Shown: piece by piece, positions 50,601 through 51,914 of the stretch
How positions within the stretch are numbered: position 1 is the stretch's first letter
How the letters are laid out: each line of letters starts with the position of its first letter
Assembly (NCBI GenBank): GCA_016929015.1
Contig: JAFGJQ010000219.1
Span: 1-51,914 of the forward strand
Direction: 5' to 3'
DNA length: 51,914 nucleotides
Origin: Phycisphaerae bacterium
GTDB lineage: Bacteria; Planctomycetota; Phycisphaerae; UBA1845
Position numbers and translations under genes: made by a program
Notes under the pieces: model-generated
Database searches by the model: none
What the model saw: only the letters and a program-made list of their open reading frames with translations
What the model was told of the DNA's origin: nothing

Positions 50601-51914
50601 CGCCCACGGTACGGCAAGACATACAACAACAACGTGGCCGTCCCTATCATCACGGAGACGATCTACGATGCACACGGCCGCGTGAACCGGGTGATCGATC
50701 CGGAGGGGCACTACGCGGCCTATGGCTACGCCCCGGACGGGCGCTTCCACGAGCGCACCATCTATGACGGCGTGGGTCTGCGAAGCGTGGTCGTCCAGTC
50801 CTACGACGGGCACGACCGGGCAATCGTCTTGAAGGCCGAAGGCCCGCCCGACCTCTTCACCACGTTTGCCTACGACGGGCTCGGTCGAACGGTTGTGACC
50901 GTCGATCCGAACGGCGTGTACCGTGGCGTGGCGTACGACCTGGTCGGCCGGCCGACGAACGTCTACGAAGACTGGTACGGACCGCTGCAGCGTGAGACCT
51001 GCCTGGCCTACAATTCGCTGGGCCAGCTTGTCACGCAAATCGCGGAGAACCGGGCCTCGGATGGCACACCGCTGCCGGAGCAGGTCACCACGTATCGCTA
51101 CGACAGCCTCGGACGCACCTTGCGCGTCGTCTATCCCGACGCGCCACCTGCCGATCAGGCCAATCCGGCCACGTGCACGGACTGCGTCCGTCTGACGTAC
51201 GACTTCGCCGGGCGCCCGCTCCAGCGGCAGGACCAGCGGAACACGACGGACTTCACGTTTGACGACCGCGGGCAGTTGCACGCCCGCACGACCGGCACCG
51301 CACGCGACACGTACCATTACGACGCCCTCGGACGCATCCGGCAGGCCGCACGCGGCACCACCGCCGACGAAGAGGCCGTCGCGAGCACACAGCGATCCTA
51401 TACCGGCCTGGGTGACCTGGATTGCGAAGTCCAGACCATCCACAAAGGCACGCCCCGCACCACGGACTACGATCACGACCAGGCGGGCAACCAGACTCTC
51501 CTGGGCTATCCCGACGGCGACGTCCTGACCTACACGCCCACCGCCCTGAACCAGGTGGACTCCATCCTGCGGGCGGGCAGTCCGCTGGTGCAGTACGGCT
51601 ACCAGGGTTGGCAGCTCCACACCCGCACCACCACGACCGACGCCCCGGGCGGCGCCACAACTTACAAGCAGAGCTGGGGATACGACGCGCACCGGCGGAT
51701 CGACGCCCTGACGAACACGCGGGACGTCGGCGACGGGCCGGAGACCGTCGCGGACTACCGGTTCACCCACGACCTCAACGGCAACCCGACCAGCCAGATC
51801 GTCGTGACCGGGCTGGAGGGTTTCGTCGGGGACGACCGGGGGTTCCAGGTGGACCGGCTCAACCGGCTGGTGGGGACGGCCTATTACGGCTCCGGCGAGG
51901 CGGAGTCCACCACG
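44610..51914 (+). CDS. Giant secreted protein, 3'-truncated by window: signal peptide, granulin-like CC-pair repeats, beta-rich region with two LNDDDDD motifs, then RHS/YD repeats
   Basis: ATG at 44610 after ggagga; frame checked at 45405, 46281, 51099 and the window end (all same frame); MTCFRKSLCAVPAMLPAIIVLPVLSSVSRALAEDRVCEGC...; RHS units such as YDSLGRTLRV, YDGLGRTVVTVDPNG, YDALGRIRQAARG. Confidence 0.9.
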   Translation, partial: MTCFRKSLCAVPAMLPAIIVLPVLSSVSRALAEDRVCEGCWPNSDPKACQYLDCESMDLECCLNTVDGCGYCCCAGCCHYETTWIGDLYGCMPENWTCCGYLGMPPGAKCCDENYNWWCPAGHTCCLGQGWGGDCCPDASHQCLDDPFVEGKHLCCDGLQSTICISGTSSGNPHAICCESGVCCGFPGDQQCCPVTWPVCLEVPETDSQMCCFPGSVDVCSTGVPSLGYVCCDQECCGDPHHERCCALGLAECCNNTTCCMLEDVCCGDGPNPEYPGYCCSPGAPECCHGTCCSTVDTCCGDGPNPEYPGYCCLPTEPTCCYGDCCRPEEMCCDDGSNPEHPGYCCSSTNSQCCYGACCSTEQTCCHDRPDSAANGYCCSVSKPQCCQGTCCEAEATCCDDRPNPADPAYCCSSATPRCCHGACCESEDICCDDGSCADDTCEITGPEQVSLCPGVSVEIEFGVTCPCDGEQATIAADPLPPEFITVGSAVVACPGGVATITVTTDADAPRGSHSVTLVVRGAGDSECSKGLTVKIVGPDIQFGTLSEEEEEAPGGLVALNDDDDDYPNCQPDLEQTQPLQHEVEHENDIKKLTLTVDGYESAGTVRLEHPEGQDKIKVYRRLSPGSDTLVRMASWPKVWSSGTFTNPTTLFVEGVELSDGPRDVELELWYEPPVGDSCVDKLKLTVDTLDADVDSDNTSGAYDFPPGRTDYEDQIEADPTHPGRLVPLNDDDDDGDGIFDWDDGSDRDGVEATDDDVNTQEDDFVKVVLQLPKAECAGSSIQFEFAWNEESQPAAVALWGRPGHEARPEENDRLKPGNVYFVDDLPYYDPDTRIIQLWVEGLASGMRTALRFTWAGAGPSAGAVVSDTVFVTVVERTRLRAPYTGSIHSLRAASMDLPHGEILNAAFPKAASTELPESQEIRVWVDTVLGEPWDRSVLRMYCGIDGSDSEIDLTDHTEYASACEVVPDSQEPWPWRFSFRAVATKTLAPRCFVVHVSYGDSCGADSRWDTYVLCVEPFTAEHLGIEDESQLFLAGVPLLDVSVGAASFTLRSGVPAGKIGQAYVRRTKHCSNVYRYRIVFPDGVEQTFLPHDDQFTLGDPVYAKSADSETPYGTPCSGHLLGFHVGGTGGDVYDPDGTHWYAPVRLAFPTPPPGHYAPGYEELAWIQYRRPLDLAPDNPACTQYIYDTTPLTPRSRVVKIQDGLGHWIQLGRDAGSAVVTSITTSDGRSWAIQSDDHGRVVGIVPGSGKGARYFAYGDPENEAVRDRITQVGLSPGDGENVGDILYGFVYGADGDLAEEWHFADGQLRRVAQHIRDEELRARRDYFGPGANDYRLTCLSYDGDLCSRLAGVTTYRNPGGQGAPCTTSYAYNASMKVNVIQTVTLPDQSTITYAYDRPGGIPYIELGLRRKATRTKGGSSLTTYDVDYEFLYDAAPPTLFYLPRIIARRDGRGAVSQVNYDYENGGQDENYDGLTGEFGNHLFTVTGPTITSGYSGTRIPETWYMYHPTKRVLEYVDTEYDTDVYRTVRFTYDSLLRRTSQIVDPGGENLTTRFLYCDAAPTQDRITVDADGYWTRTRFDDDGRVAVVEQFLNANAGSLAAPCADPAGPVYRTINTYDGRGYLAVRTVENKDQAGSFLVPEAIVTTFTRDRLGRLTQRTLDMEGTDQEGHVDYNWLGEVEKEYDTSGRGTRYTYDGRGLVATQTPLALNQTPDWDLTTTFDYDSMGRPTFTWPPTHPAGPHFEREYDNFGRLKHIRRHPGADGGNLVTTTYEYDNASNVTRTYVTEAGHGVLSDATAAYDEGGFNYESRQRLWPGEDSTEDLATQRMFDWAGNVIAEAMLGDETVADLVVETVFDSASRVEFVRGYANTTLLSETWLAQRDGRGNVIQQQDRLGASSWAVSNVQYDAVGRAVTITDPPDHDGLRHYRQMAYDSRGNLLRQSACAQNGNAALTTVFGYDNAGRPTRAAVLADPASAAGADQADPAVDRVADTEYDADGRPRYGKTYNNNVAVPIITETIYDAHGRVNRVIDPEGHYAAYGYAPDGRFHERTIYDGVGLRSVVVQSYDGHDRAIVLKAEGPPDLFTTFAYDGLGRTVVTVDPNGVYRGVAYDLVGRPTNVYEDWYGPLQRETCLAYNSLGQLVTQIAENRASDGTPLPEQVTTYRYDSLGRTLRVVYPDAPPADQANPATCTDCVRLTYDFAGRPLQRQDQRNTTDFTFDDRGQLHARTTGTARDTYHYDALGRIRQAARGTTADEEAVASTQRSYTGLGDLDCEVQTIHKGTPRTTDYDHDQAGNQTLLGYPDGDVLTYTPTALNQVDSILRAGSPLVQYGYQGWQLHTRTTTTDAPGGATTYKQSWGYDAHRRIDALTNTRDVGDGPETVADYRFTHDLNGNPTSQIVVTGLEGFVGDDRGFQVDRLNRLVGTAYYGSGEAESTT
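45405..45899 (+). repeat. Five tandem 99-bp (33-aa) Cys-pair repeats inside the giant ORF
   Basis: CCGDGPNPEYPGYCCSPGAPECCHGTCCSTVDT and four further 33-aa units with CC-x11-CC-x6-CC-x3-CC-x5 spacing. Confidence 0.9.

Overview
This 51.9 kb window is GC-rich, gene-dense bacterial chromosome, most likely Planctomycetota (Phycisphaerae-like). That assignment rests on C-x-G-N-x-V-P-D-E-C-D repeat proteins, an H-X9-DG tail protein, VCBS lipoproteins, a histone H1-like protein and an LPS gene. Housekeeping genes recognised: rpsB, tsf, pyrH, holA, surE, lpxB, cysK, a FabZ-like dehydratase, a tRNA-binding protein and a MazG-like pyrophosphohydrolase. Accessory and regulatory genes include a REC-GAF-HD-GYP regulator, a double-FHA protein, a Ser/Thr kinase, a D12-class DNA adenine methyltransferase, a sulfatase, a TerB-like protein, and several TPR and VCBS proteins. 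The most notable observations are: (1) a giant ORF, 44610 to >51914, open at the window end and missing from the supplied ORF track; it joins a signal peptide, granulin-like CC-pair repeats (five exact 33-aa units) and a long RHS/YD-repeat region. (2) An orphan ParA ATPase whose C-terminus is an AMPK-beta/CBM48-like glycogen-binding domain, next to a nucleotidyltransferase-like protein with a degenerate catalytic motif. (3) Three palindromes phased at ~21-22 bp upstream of a VCBS lipoprotein gene. (4) A near-consensus promoter followed by a ~375-nt structured leader before a Ser/Thr kinase. (5) A REP-like structured repeat bracketing a TerB-like gene. No rRNA, tRNA, CRISPR array, transposase or integrase was recognised. 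Everything here was read by eye; family assignments come from remembered motifs and no search was run.
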